A stretch of 64,000 nt of DNA, from NCBI RefSeq assembly GCF_013408655.1, contig NZ_JACCBP010000001.1, positions 1,240,001-1,304,000 of the forward strand. Reading direction: 5' to 3'. Shown here piece after piece: positions 34,907-43,059 of the stretch (the first letter of the stretch is position 1; each line of letters opens with the position of its first letter). This DNA comes from Pigmentiphaga litoralis. Lineage in GTDB: Bacteria > Pseudomonadota > Gammaproteobacteria > Burkholderiales > Burkholderiaceae_B. The notes under the pieces were generated by a model, which was not told where the DNA came from, did not search any database, and saw nothing but the letters and a program-made list of their open reading frames with translations. A program made the position numbers and the translations under genes.

Positions 34907-35316
34907 TCCGTCACCCTGCCGCGGTTGCGCTTGATCTCTCCGCGCAAGACCTTGCGCTGCAGCCGCCGCTGCTGCGAACCGCGCGTGGGCTTGGTCGGCT
35001 TGCGCGGCTTGGCCGGGACGGCGTGCGACGCGATCAGGCTCACCAGGCGCTGCAAGGCGTCGTCGCGGTTCTTTTCCTGGCTGCGGTAGGCCTGGGCCTT
35101 GATCACCACCACCCCTTCCTTGGTGATGCGCTGATCGTTCGCGGCCAGCAGCGCGGCTTTCAATTCATCGGGCAAGGACGAGCGCGGAATGTCAAAGCGC
35201 AGATGGATCGCGCTCGACACCTTGTTGACGTTCTGCCCGCCCGACCCCTGCGCGCGGATCATGGTGAACTCGACGTCGTCCTCGTTCAGCCAGGCATCGC
35301 CATAGATATGCAGCAT
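34903..35316 (-). CDS. arfB: Alternative ribosome-rescue factor ArfB (YaeJ), peptidyl-tRNA hydrolase
   Basis: This 137-residue protein has the release-factor GGQ motif in IRAQGSGGQNVNKVSSAIHLRFD (residues 20-42), which hydrolyses peptidyl-tRNA on stalled ribosomes. The C-terminal basic tail (KPRKPTKPTRGSQQRRLQRK to the end) inserts into the empty mRNA channel, as in E. coli ArfB. Its length and the absence of a codon-recognition domain separate it from RF1/RF2. It lies 8 nt downstream of bioB on the same strand and probably shares its transcript. Confidence 0.95.
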   Translation of the reverse strand: MLHIYGDAWLNEDDVEFTMIRAQGSGGQNVNKVSSAIHLRFDIPRSSLPDELKAALLAANDQRITKEGVVVIKAQAYRSQEKNRDDALQRLVSLIASHAVPAKPRKPTKPTRGSQQRRLQRKVLRGEIKRNRGRVTD

Positions 35317-35324
35317 ACCGATGA

Positions 35325-36323
35325 TCAGTGCCCTGACGATGCGTGCAGGCCAAGGCGGCCCATCAACGCACGGTCGGCGACCGATTGCGGGTTGTCGGTG
35401 GTCAGCAGGCGATCACCATAGAACATCGAATTGGCGCCGGCCAGGAAGCACAGGGCCTGGAGGGCATCGTCCATCGTTTCGCGACCGGCGGACAGCCGTA
35501 CCATGGCTTGCGGCATCGTGATGCGGGCCACGGCAATCGTACGCACGAATTCGAAGGGATCGACCGCGTCGTTCTCGGCCAGCGGCGTGCCTTCCACGCG
35601 GACCAGATTGTTGATCGGCACCGACTCCGGATACGGGTCCATGTTGGCCAGCTGCGCGATCAGGCCGGCGCGTTCTCGCCGCGATTCACCCAGCCCGACG
35701 ATGCCGCCGCAGCAGACCTTGACGCCGGCATCGCGCACGCGGGCGATCGTGTCCAGGCGGTCCTGATACGTGCGGGTCGTGATGACCTGCCCATAGAATT
35801 CGGGCGACGTATCCAGGTTGTGGTTGTAGTAGTCCAGACCCGCATCACGCAGTTGCTGCGCCTGCCCATCGCGCAGCATGCCGAGCGTCACGCAGGTTTC
35901 CAGCCCCAGGTCCTTGACTGCCGACACCATCTCGGCCACCGCATCGACCTGATGCGGCTTGGGGCTGCGCCACGCGGCGCCCATGCAGAAGCGTGTCGCA
36001 CCATTGGCCTTGGCGGCCTGGGCGGCGTCCAGCACTTCAGCCAGCGGCAACAGCTTTTCGGCTTCCAGCCCCGTGTCGTAGCGCGACGATTGCGGGCAAT
36101 AGGAACAATCTTCGGGACAGCCGCCGGTCTTGATCGACAACAGGGTCGACAGCTGCACGGCGTTGGGATCGAAGTGTTCACGGTGCGTCTGCTGCGCCCG
36201 GAAGATCAGATCCGAGAACGGCAGCTCGAACAATTCGACGATTCCGGCGACCGTCCAGGCCGCCGAATTGCGGCGAGTTGTAACGGCAGGCGTAACTTTT
36301 GTGGTGTGGATTTCAGTGTGCAT
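35325..36323 (-). CDS. bioB: Biotin synthase BioB
   Basis: This 332-residue radical SAM enzyme inserts sulfur into dethiobiotin. The [4Fe-4S]-SAM motif is in [16 protein letters not shown] (CxxxCxxC), and the auxiliary cluster region is recognisable in [25 protein letters not shown] and [25 protein letters not shown] is also diagnostic. The start at 36323 gives a normal N-terminus. No other bio genes are present; the downstream gene on the same strand is arfB, 8 nt away. Confidence 0.97.
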   Translation of the reverse strand: MHTEIHTTKVTPAVTTRRNSAAWTVAGIVELFELPFSDLIFRAQQTHREHFDPNAVQLSTLLSIKTGGCPEDCSYCPQSSRYDTGLEAEKLLPLAEVLDAAQAAKANGATRFCMGAAWRSPKPHQVDAVAEMVSAVKDLGLETCVTLGMLRDGQAQQLRDAGLDYYNHNLDTSPEFYGQVITTRTYQDRLDTIARVRDAGVKVCCGGIVGLGESRRERAGLIAQLANMDPYPESVPINNLVRVEGTPLAENDAVDPFEFVRTIAVARITMPQAMVRLSAGRETMDDALQALCFLAGANSMFYGDRLLTTDNPQSVADRALMGRLGLHASSGH

Positions 36324-36706
36324 GGGGACTCCTGGGCCGCGCTTTCATTCAGGACCACGCTGCGCGGCAAGCACGCATGGTAGGCAATCGAAGCATGCGG
36401 CGCAAACGCTGGATAGCCGCAGTATCGGTGAGAGTTGTCCGATTTTGCGGTGATTTTCACGAAGATGAGCAAGCTGACCCTTAACGTTCAGTTATCGGCC
36501 CCGGTCAGAATCGTTGGAATGGCCACATTTTTTTTGTATCGCACCGTCCGAATCTGGCGTCGATACAGGCCGCGCGGGCCACGCAAGTGTCGCGCGCAAA
36601 GCCAAAACCGACTTGCATTTATGCGCCAAGATTGTTTGAATGCCGCCCTAGTGCTGTTGGCGACCCGCCACTGTCGGCGACCTGCCAACTTTTTTAAGGA
36701 GTACGC
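36324..36706. other. 383-bp intergenic region between divergent bioB and the HU-like gene
   Basis: This stretch is more AT-rich than its surroundings and has a T8 run at 36528-36535. It must contain the leftward bioB promoter and the rightward HU promoter (candidate at 36613-36641). An open frame of 97 codons overlaps the HU start, but its Arg/Cys-rich sequence and lack of a ribosome site argue against a gene. No tRNA, BirA box or repeat was recognised. Confidence 0.6.
36613..36641 (+). promoter_or_regulatory. Candidate sigma-70 promoter of the HU-like gene
   Basis: TTGCAT (36613-36618) is separated by exactly 17 bp from TTGAAT (36636-36641), about 65 bp upstream of the gene. Both hexamers match consensus at four positions. 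Confidence 0.4.
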
Positions 36707-36988
36707 ATGCGCACCAAGAAAGAACTGATCGACGCCCTCGCCGAACGGACCCAGCAACCGAAGAACGTGTCGGAAGCGTTCATCGACGCCCTGGGCGACG
36801 CACTGCGCGCCTCGCTGGCGGGCGGTGATGAAGTCGTGCTGCCAGGTGTCGGCAAGTTCTCTGTCAAGGCCAAGGCTGCCAAGACGGGCCGTAACCCACG
36901 TACGGGTGAAGCCATCCAGATCGCCGCGCGCAAAGCGCCCGCATTCAGCGCCGCCAAGGTGCTGAAGGATGCCGTGGACGCGAAGTAA
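36707..36988 (+). CDS. HU-family DNA-binding protein
   Basis: This 93-residue nucleoid protein has the HU/IHF fold: helices in KKELIDALAERTQQPKNVSEAFIDALGDALRASL, then strands in EVVLPGVGKFSVKAKAAKTGRNPRTGEAIQIAARKAPAFSA with the DNA-intercalating arm at TGRNPRTGE (about residues 61-69). It bends DNA as a dimer. The sequence is closer to HU than to IHF subunits, but it departs from canonical HU in its N-terminal residues. A TTTTTTAAGGAG ribosome site precedes the start. A strong hairpin follows the gene. Confidence 0.93.
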   Translation: MRTKKELIDALAERTQQPKNVSEAFIDALGDALRASLAGGDEVVLPGVGKFSVKAKAAKTGRNPRTGEAIQIAARKAPAFSAAKVLKDAVDAK

Positions 36989-37001
36989 GCGCCACGTGCC
37001 T

Positions 37002-37028
37002 GAGCGGCCGGCGCAAGCCGCGCCGCTC
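37002..37028 (+). terminator. Strong hairpin after the HU-like gene
   Basis: GAGCGGC-CGGC, tetraloop GCAA, GCCG-C-GCCGCTC forms an 11-bp GC stem with a single bulged C, starting 13 nt past the HU stop. It is the most stable hairpin noticed in the window, though without a T-tract. Confidence 0.6.
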
Positions 37029-37126
37029 GCCAGCGAGTGCACGCCTGGCGTGCCTCGCTAGTCGGCCCCTTCCGGTCGGTCCGCGTTAAACTGGCAAGAA
37101 AAAACGACACCCCCGGGGAGCCTTTT

Positions 37127-37606
37127 TTGCCGAAGACCGCACCCGCTACCGCCGAGCCCAGCCTTGGCGCAAGCACCACGTATCTCGTGTCGCAAGTCCA
37201 CTTCGCGTTGCGCAACCGCACCGAAGCCGCCCTCAAGAAATACGCCGTCACCGGCATTCAGTACACGGTCCTGTCCGTGCTCGGGCATCGCGATGGTCTC
37301 TCATCGGCCGATCTGTCCCGCCGTTTCTACGTCACGCCTCAATCCATGGGCCAGTTGCTCAGCACACTGGAAGAACGCGGCCTGCTCGTCCGCCGCGAAG
37401 ACGCCGCCAACCGCCGCATCCTGCGCGTGAGCCTGACGCCCGAAGGCCGCACCCTGGTCGAAGCTGGCGCGAAAGATATCGAAGCGGTCGAAGCCGACGC
37501 CTTCGCCTGTCTGGAACCCCGCGACCTGAAAACCATGCGCGCGAACCTCCGCACCCTGGTCGGCGAACTGCGCGGCGCGCAGAGCGAAGAAAACCAGGGC
37601 GCCTAA
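37127..37606 (+). CDS. MarR-family transcriptional regulator
   Basis: This 159-residue regulator is best read from TTG at 37127, 6 nt after a GGGGAG ribosome site; frames further upstream run through an unlikely sequence. The winged helix is LSSADLSRRFYVTPQSMGQLLSTLEERGLLVRREDAANRRILRVSLTPEG (about residues 64-112), with the wing at DAANRRILRV. MarR proteins repress transport or catabolic genes and release DNA on binding an aromatic or other ligand. It could regulate the aromatic operon that begins at 37902, but the dispersed repeat lies between them. No operator was identified. Confidence 0.9.
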   Translation: MPKTAPATAEPSLGASTTYLVSQVHFALRNRTEAALKKYAVTGIQYTVLSVLGHRDGLSSADLSRRFYVTPQSMGQLLSTLEERGLLVRREDAANRRILRVSLTPEGRTLVEAGAKDIEAVEADAFACLEPRDLKTMRANLRTLVGELRGAQSEENQGA

Positions 37607-37667
37607 AACGCAAGCAGCAACCCAACGCCCGTCGCCATCAGCACCACGCTTGGCACTGCCACATAGC

Positions 37668-37746
37668 CACCGCCGGGCACAGTGGATCTGGCTCCGCCAG
37701 TCCACCAGTGCCGCCCCTGGGGGTGGCGCGCAGCGCCTGGGGGGTG
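37668..37746 (-). repeat. Dispersed GC-rich palindromic element, copy B (inverted relative to copy A)
   Basis: Read on the minus strand it gives CCCCCCAGGCGCTGCGCGCC, then ACCCCCAGGGGCGGCACTGG, TGGACTGGCGG, AGCCAGATCCACTGTGCCC. It aligns with copy A at 10076-10150 with a few substitutions and shorter C/G runs. There is a single GATCCACTGTGCCC at its end, not a tandem array. It lies about 60 bp past the MarR stop. The rest of the 295-bp gap holds the AT-rich promoter region of the receptor gene at 37902. Confidence 0.75.
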
Positions 37747-37901
37747 ATCGAATTCCGTTGTGACTCCATAATTTTTATGTGATTCATTTCGGGTAAGGCT
37801 TCACTTATATTTCCCTGGTACGTGGCTTACGACCACCCAGACAGCGACCGGCTGCGCATCGCGGCACGGATCGCGCAGCCTGCATCGACCAGGGGACACC
37901 G

Positions 37902-38924
37902 ATGACCGACACCACCACGCGCGCCGCCCCTTCGCGGCGCGTTTTCGTTTGCAGCGCGTTCAGCACCGTTGCCGCGCTTGCGTTGGGCGCCACCGCCGCG
38001 CTGGCGCCGCTCAGCCCGGCCGCTGCCCAGGACTACCCCACCGGCCCCATCACGCTGATCGTGCCCTTCCCGCCGGGTGGCCCGACCGACGTCAGCGCGC
38101 GGCTGGTCGGCAAGTCGCTGGGTACCTTGCTTGGCAAACCCGTCATCGTGGAAAACCGCCCGGGCGCGGGCGGCACCGTGGGCTCGGCCTTCGTGGCCCG
38201 CGCACCGGCCGACGGCTACACCCTGCTGTGGGGCAGCACCAGCAGCCTGGGCGTGGCGCCATCGCTCTATCCCAATCCGGGCTATGCGCCGATGACATCA
38301 TTCGCGCCGATCGGCATGGTGGGACGCACGCCGATCCTGCTGGTGACACGCAGTGCGCTGCCGCCCAAGACGCTGCAGGAATTCGTGGCCTACGCCAAGA
38401 CCCACAAGTCGTCGTACGGATCGGCCGGCAACGGTTCGATCAACCACCTGACCGGCGAATGGCTGAAGGAAGCCGCCAAGTTCGACATGCTTCATGTGCC
38501 CTACAAGGGCGGCGCGCCGGCCTTCGCGGACATGGTCAGCGGCCAGGTCGACATGTCGCTCGAAACCATCACGCTGGCCCAGCCCTATCTGGCCAATGGG
38601 CGCATCAAGGTGCTGGCCACCACCAGCGCGAAACGCTCGCCGGCGATGCCTGACGTCCCCACGGTGCAGGAAATCTACGGCAATGACTTCGAGGTGTATT
38701 CCTGGCTGGCGCTGGTGGCCCCGGCCAAGACCCCGCCCGCCGTGCTGCAGAAACTGAACGCCGCGCTGCGTGATGCGCAAAACGATCCTGAACTGCGCAA
38801 GCAGATGGAAACAGGCGGCCTGGATGTGATCCAGACGACGCCCGATGAATTCCGCACCTTCCTTGCCGGCGAGTCCAAGAAGTGGACGGCGCTGGTTGCC
38901 AAAACCAAACCTGTCGTGGACTGA
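37902..38924 (+). CDS. Bug-family TTT receptor, first gene of an aromatic-acid operon
   Basis: This 340-residue receptor has a long signal region with a twin-arginine-like stretch (PSRRVFVCSAFSTVAALALG) cleaved near AAAQDYP. Bug motifs are YPTGPITLIVPFPPGGPTD, KPVIVENRPGAGG, APADGYTLLWG and MLHVPYKGGA. It lies 2 nt upstream of the flavin hydroxylase gene, so it probably captures that enzyme's aromatic-acid substrate or a related signal. No membrane partner genes adjoin. The upstream region (37741-37860) is AT-rich and has a possible -10 (TATATT) near 37806. Confidence 0.92.
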   Translation: MTDTTTRAAPSRRVFVCSAFSTVAALALGATAALAPLSPAAAQDYPTGPITLIVPFPPGGPTDVSARLVGKSLGTLLGKPVIVENRPGAGGTVGSAFVARAPADGYTLLWGSTSSLGVAPSLYPNPGYAPMTSFAPIGMVGRTPILLVTRSALPPKTLQEFVAYAKTHKSSYGSAGNGSINHLTGEWLKEAAKFDMLHVPYKGGAPAFADMVSGQVDMSLETITLAQPYLANGRIKVLATTSAKRSPAMPDVPTVQEIYGNDFEVYSWLALVAPAKTPPAVLQKLNAALRDAQNDPELRKQMETGGLDVIQTTPDEFRTFLAGESKKWTALVAKTKPVVD

Positions 38925-38926
38925 TC

Positions 38927-40114
38927 ATGCGCATACTTATCGCAGGGGGTGGCCTGGGTGGCCTGACCGCCGGACTGGCCTTGCTCAAGAAGGGCTTCGA
39001 TGTCCGGATCCTGGAGCAGGCCGCGCAGCTGAAAGAAGTCGGCGCCGGCATTCAGCTGAGCCCCAATTGCAATCACGTGCTGTTCAAGCTGGGCCTGGAA
39101 CCCGAGTTCATGAAGCTCGCGTCCGAACCGCAAGGCAAGATCGTGCGGCTCTGGAACACCGGCCAGACGTGGAATCTGTTCGACCTGGGCAGCGTGTCGC
39201 GCAAGCTGTATGGCTACCCTTACCTGACCGCCCATCGTGCGGATCTGCATCAGACCCTGGCCAATGCCGTGCGGCGCGAAGATCCGGATGCCATCGTGCT
39301 GGGCGCCAAGATGGTCGCGTTCGATCAGCATGCTGATGGTGTGACGGTGCAGACCGAAGATGGCCGCAGCTTTCATGGCGACGTGCTGGTGGGCGCCGAC
39401 GGCGTGCATTCCTTGGTGCGCGAAACCTTGTTCGGCGCCGACAAGCCGCGTTTCTCGGGCATCGTGGCCTGGCGCGGCGTGATCGAAGCCGACACCCTTC
39501 CACCGCAGTTGCAGCGTCCCCTGGGCGTGAACTGGGTGGGTCCCGGCGCACACGTCATCCACTATCCGCTGCGGGCCAACAAGCTTGTCAACTTCGTGGC
39601 CGCCGTCGAACGGACGGACTGGCAGGTGGAGTCCTGGACCGAACGGGGGTCGACCGAAGAATGCCAGGCGGATCTGGCCGGCTGGCACGAAGACGTGCAC
39701 AGCCTGATCCGCGCGATCGACGTGCCGTACAAGTGGGCGCTGATGGTGCGCGCCCCCATGGAAAAATGGAGCAACGGCAACATCACCCTGCTTGGCGATG
39801 CCTGCCATCCGACCTTGCCTTTCCTGGCGCAAGGAGCGGCCATGGCGATCGAAGACGGCTATATGCTGGCACGCGCGCTGGATGAATACCGCGACGATCC
39901 CGCCGTCGCCCTGCAGCACTATGAAGAGGCCCGCAAGGACCGCACCGCGCGCGTGGTCGAAGGATCCAACGCCAACGCCAAACGCTTCCACAACAAGGAA
40001 CTGGCCCACCCCGAAGGCGCGGCCGCCTATGTGAATCGCGAGTGGCAGGAAGAGCGCGTCAAGGAACGCTACGAATGGCTGTTCACCTACGACGTCGAGA
40101 CAGCGCCGCTGTAA
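38927..40114 (+). CDS. FAD-dependent aromatic hydroxylase (salicylate / 3-hydroxybenzoate hydroxylase type)
   Basis: This 395-residue class A flavoprotein monooxygenase has GGGLGGLTAGLALLKKGFDV (FAD ADP-binding, residues 7-26), the DG motif VGADGVHSLVRETLF (about 156-170) and GDACHPTLPFLAQGAAMAIED (about 287-307), which together define the family. It uses NAD(P)H and O2 to hydroxylate an aromatic acid. Salicylate 1- or 5-hydroxylase and 3-hydroxybenzoate 6-hydroxylase are the closest types by architecture. With a fumarylacetoacetase two genes downstream, a gentisate- or homogentisate-like route is plausible. The start follows the receptor stop by 2 nt. Confidence 0.9.
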   Translation: MRILIAGGGLGGLTAGLALLKKGFDVRILEQAAQLKEVGAGIQLSPNCNHVLFKLGLEPEFMKLASEPQGKIVRLWNTGQTWNLFDLGSVSRKLYGYPYLTAHRADLHQTLANAVRREDPDAIVLGAKMVAFDQHADGVTVQTEDGRSFHGDVLVGADGVHSLVRETLFGADKPRFSGIVAWRGVIEADTLPPQLQRPLGVNWVGPGAHVIHYPLRANKLVNFVAAVERTDWQVESWTERGSTEECQADLAGWHEDVHSLIRAIDVPYKWALMVRAPMEKWSNGNITLLGDACHPTLPFLAQGAAMAIEDGYMLARALDEYRDDPAVALQHYEEARKDRTARVVEGSNANAKRFHNKELAHPEGAAAYVNREWQEERVKERYEWLFTYDVETAPL

Positions 40115-40161
40115 GGCTGCGCGCCCGATCCGTTGTGAACCTGCCGCTGAAAGGACACACC

Positions 40162-40749
40162 ATGAATAGCCCGATTGCCGCCGACCTGTCGGCGCCCACC
40201 GTTCAAGGACTGCACCACTTTGCGTGGCGCTGCCGCGATGCCGAAGAGACGCGGCATTTCTATGAAGACCTGATCGGCCTGCCGCTGGTCCACGTGATCC
40301 GTCTGGACCACGTGCCCAGCACTGGCGAGTACTGCCCGTACGTCCACATCTTTTTCGAGATGGGTGACGGGTCGTACATTGCCTTCTTCGACCTGGGCGA
40401 CGATGTATCCGCCCTGCCCTCGCCGAACACGCCCGCCTGGGTCAATCACATTGCGCTGCAAGTCGACAGCCTGGACCGCCTCATGGCCTTGAAGGCCAGG
40501 CTGGAAGCGGCCGGCGTGGACGTGCTGGGCGTGACGGATCACCACATCGTCAAGTCCATCTACTTCTTTGACCCAAACGGTTTCCGGGTCGAGCTGACCG
40601 TGCGCACCGTGTCCGATGCGGACATGAAATCGCATGCCCGCGTGGCCCATGCCGACCTGGCCAAGTGGGTGACCGACAAGGCGCAGCTGCGTGCTGCGGC
40701 GGGTGCGTCATCCGCCACCGCCGTTTCCGCCAACGCCCAAGGACACTGA
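40162..40749 (+). CDS. VOC-family (glyoxalase/extradiol dioxygenase fold) protein
   Basis: This 195-residue protein has paired beta-alpha-beta-beta-beta modules: LHHFAWRCRDAEETRHFYEDLIGLPLVH (first) and WVNHIALQVDSLDRLMALKARLEAAGVDV (second). Likely metal ligands are a histidine in LHHF (about 18), one in NHIAL (about 95) and the glutamate in FRVELT (about 146). Such proteins are glyoxalases, epimerases, isomerases or extradiol ring-cleaving dioxygenases. Between a hydroxylase and a fumarylacetoacetase, ring cleavage or isomerisation of the cleavage product would fit. The gene starts 47 nt past the hydroxylase; the Ala/Ser-rich tail is unremarkable. Confidence 0.85.
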   Translation: MNSPIAADLSAPTVQGLHHFAWRCRDAEETRHFYEDLIGLPLVHVIRLDHVPSTGEYCPYVHIFFEMGDGSYIAFFDLGDDVSALPSPNTPAWVNHIALQVDSLDRLMALKARLEAAGVDVLGVTDHHIVKSIYFFDPNGFRVELTVRTVSDADMKSHARVAHADLAKWVTDKAQLRAAAGASSATAVSANAQGH

Positions 40750-40753
40750 TCGT

Positions 40754-42082
40754 ATGGCTGATGTGACTACCACTTCTTTGAACGCCACCCACGACGCGTC
40801 CGTCCGCAGCTGGGTCGACAGCGCGAATGCTGACGACACCGACTTCCCCATTCAGAACCTGCCTTACGGCATTCTTGAGCGCGATGGACGACGCGGGGGT
40901 GCGGTCGCCATTGGCGACCAGGTGCTGGATATCGGCGCGGCGCTGGACGCGGGCTGGTTCGAAGGCGCAGCCCGGCGTGCCGCCGAAGCCGCCAGCGCGC
41001 CCACGCTGAATGCCTTCATGGCGCTTCCGCCGGCCGACACGCACGCCTTGCGGGCCGCGCTGTTCGACAGGCTGCGCGCCGATGGAACGTCTGGCGACCC
41101 GGCGCGTGCCGATGCCGCCAAGGTCCTGGTGCCTGCCGCGGGCGCCACGCTGCACCTGCCGTGCCGCATCGAAGGCTATACCGACTTCCTGACGTCCATC
41201 CATCACACGGAACGCCACGGCAAGCTCAAAGGCCTGAAAGACCCCTTGCCGCCCGCCTTCAAATATCTGCCTGTGGCGTATCACGGCCGCACGTCATCGA
41301 TCCGTGTGAGCGGCCCGGATGTGGTGCGTCCACATGGGCAATGGAAAGCCGCCGATGGCAGCGTCCAGTTCGGCGCGATCGAAGCGATGGACTTTGAACT
41401 GGAACTGGGCCTGTTCGTGGGCCAGGGCAATGCGCAGGCCTCGCCGATCCCGATCGACCAGGTGGCCGACTATCTCTTTGGGTTTTGCCTGCTCAACGAT
41501 TGGTCCGCCAAGAGCATCCAGTGGTGGGAACAGGTGCTGGGGCCTTTCCTGGGCAAGAACTTTCATTCCTCGGTGTCGCCCTGGGTCGTGACGGCCGAGG
41601 CCCTGGCGCCCTTTCGCACGGCCGCCTGCGCGCGTCCTGAAGGCGACCCCGCGCCGCTGCCGCATCTGGCCAGCGAGGCGGACCAACGCCAGGGCGCGTT
41701 CGATATCCAGCTCGAAGCCTGGCTGTCCAGCGACACGATGCGCAGCAGCGGCGACGGCCCGGCACGCATCAGCCAGACGAACGCCAAGACGCTGTACTGG
41801 ACTTTTGGCCAAATGGTCGCCCATCACACCAGCAACGGGTGCAACCTGTTGCCTGGCGACCTGATTGGCAGCGGCACGGTATCGGGCGAAGCGCGCAGTT
41901 CCATGGCCTGCATGACCGAGATGACCAGCGCCGGGGCCGAAGCCATCACGCTGCCGAATGGCGAAACGCGGAAGTGGCTGATGGATGGCGACGAGATCGT
42001 GCTGCGCGGCAAGGCGGAAAAGGCGGGCTTTCGCACGATCGGTTTCGGCGAATGCCGCGGCCGGATCGCACCGGCGCGATAG
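40754..42082 (+). CDS. fahA: Fumarylacetoacetase (FahA type)
   Basis: This 442-residue enzyme hydrolyses a C-C bond in fumarylacetoacetate, or a close analogue such as fumarylpyruvate, giving fumarate. Full-length FAH features are present: the catalytic and metal segment EGYTDFLTSIHHTERHG (around residue 140), KYLPVAYHGRTSSI, the metal-binding acids in DFELELGLFVG, and NDWSAKSIQWWE. The C-terminus has QMVAHHTSNGCNLLPGDLIGSGTVSG. Start at 40754, 4 nt past the VOC gene stop. It is the last gene of the operon and converges on a LysR gene. Confidence 0.93.
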   Translation: MADVTTTSLNATHDASVRSWVDSANADDTDFPIQNLPYGILERDGRRGGAVAIGDQVLDIGAALDAGWFEGAARRAAEAASAPTLNAFMALPPADTHALRAALFDRLRADGTSGDPARADAAKVLVPAAGATLHLPCRIEGYTDFLTSIHHTERHGKLKGLKDPLPPAFKYLPVAYHGRTSSIRVSGPDVVRPHGQWKAADGSVQFGAIEAMDFELELGLFVGQGNAQASPIPIDQVADYLFGFCLLNDWSAKSIQWWEQVLGPFLGKNFHSSVSPWVVTAEALAPFRTAACARPEGDPAPLPHLASEADQRQGAFDIQLEAWLSSDTMRSSGDGPARISQTNAKTLYWTFGQMVAHHTSNGCNLLPGDLIGSGTVSGEARSSMACMTEMTSAGAEAITLPNGETRKWLMDGDEIVLRGKAEKAGFRTIGFGECRGRIAPAR

Positions 42083-42128
42083 GCGTCAGCGGGGCAACCG
42101 GGCGGACGGTTACCGCAGCCCGGCTCCC

Positions 42129-43049
42129 TCAGCCCGCTGACGGCTTCGGCAGTTCCGCCACGACCTGCTCGAAGGTCGTGACGAACGCGGTCAAGGTTGG
42201 CGAAGGCACCGCGCCGGCCCGCGTGATCACATAGAAATCGAAACTGACAGCCGGCACCAGCGGGCGGCAATGCACCGCGTAGCGCAGGCAGGCGCTTTGC
42301 GCGAACGACGGAATGATCGCGATGCCAAAGCCCTTTTCGGCCATCGCAATCGCGGTCTCCAGATGCTGCACCGTGGTCCGCCGCGCAATGTTCAGCTTGT
42401 GGCGGAACAAGGCTTCTTCGGTCAGGCTTTGCACCGGGCTTTCCGGAGTCAGGCAGATCAGCGGCTGATCGTTCAACGCCTGCCACGGCATGTCGCCGCT
42501 GCCGGTATCCGCGGCGTGTGCGGTGCGGTCCGACGCATATACCGCCGCCAGGTGCGAGGGAATGATGGCCTCGCGCCGCAGCCCCGACACCTTGGCGAAA
42601 AAGGCGCCGAAGGCCGCATCCAGTCCGCCGTTTTCCACGGCCTGCTGGATTTCGACCGGGCTGCCATCGACCACTTCCACCTCCACCTGCGGATGCGTCG
42701 CGGCAAAACGCAGCAAGGTGTCCGGCACGATCGCGGACGCCATCAACGGCGTGAAGCCGACCCGCAGCGTGGCGATGTCCTGCCGTTCCATGTCACGCAG
42801 CCGCAGCGCCGCGTCGCTCAGTTCCCGCGCAATCAGCGCCGCGGTGGGCAGGAAGACCCGGCCGGCTTCGGTCAGCACCACGGCGCGCGTGGTCCGTTCG
42901 AACAGCCGAGTATTGAGCTGCGATTCCAGCTCGCGAATGGTTGCGCTCAGGCCCGCCTGGCTCAGGTGCAGATGCTGAGCCGTCTTCGTAAAGTTGGCCG
43001 ACTCGGCCACGCCAAGGAAGGCCTTGAGCTGACGCAGGGAAATATTCAT
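42129..43049 (-). CDS. LysR-family transcriptional regulator
   Basis: This 306-residue regulator begins MNISLRQLKAFLGVAESANF and has a helix-turn-helix at about residues 20-41 (FTKTAQHLHLSQAGLSATIRELE). The remainder is the LysR substrate domain. It lies 10 nt downstream of a Bug receptor gene on the same strand, so it is probably co-transcribed with it. It also converges on the aromatic operon ending at fahA, which makes it a candidate regulator for that pathway. Binding sites were not identified with certainty; a 14-bp palindrome at 44125 lies upstream of the pair. Confidence 0.92.
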   Translation of the reverse strand: MNISLRQLKAFLGVAESANFTKTAQHLHLSQAGLSATIRELESQLNTRLFERTTRAVVLTEAGRVFLPTAALIARELSDAALRLRDMERQDIATLRVGFTPLMASAIVPDTLLRFAATHPQVEVEVVDGSPVEIQQAVENGGLDAAFGAFFAKVSGLRREAIIPSHLAAVYASDRTAHAADTGSGDMPWQALNDQPLICLTPESPVQSLTEEALFRHKLNIARRTTVQHLETAIAMAEKGFGIAIIPSFAQSACLRYAVHCRPLVPAVSFDFYVITRAGAVPSPTLTAFVTTFEQVVAELPKPSAG

Positions 43050-43059
43050 GCGCCGCCGA

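Noticed and set aside
36521..36540. T8 run as an intrinsic terminator in the bioB/HU gap
   Set aside because: The only pairing upstream is GGCC with GGCC across about 20 nt, too weak for a terminator, and neither divergent gene needs one here.
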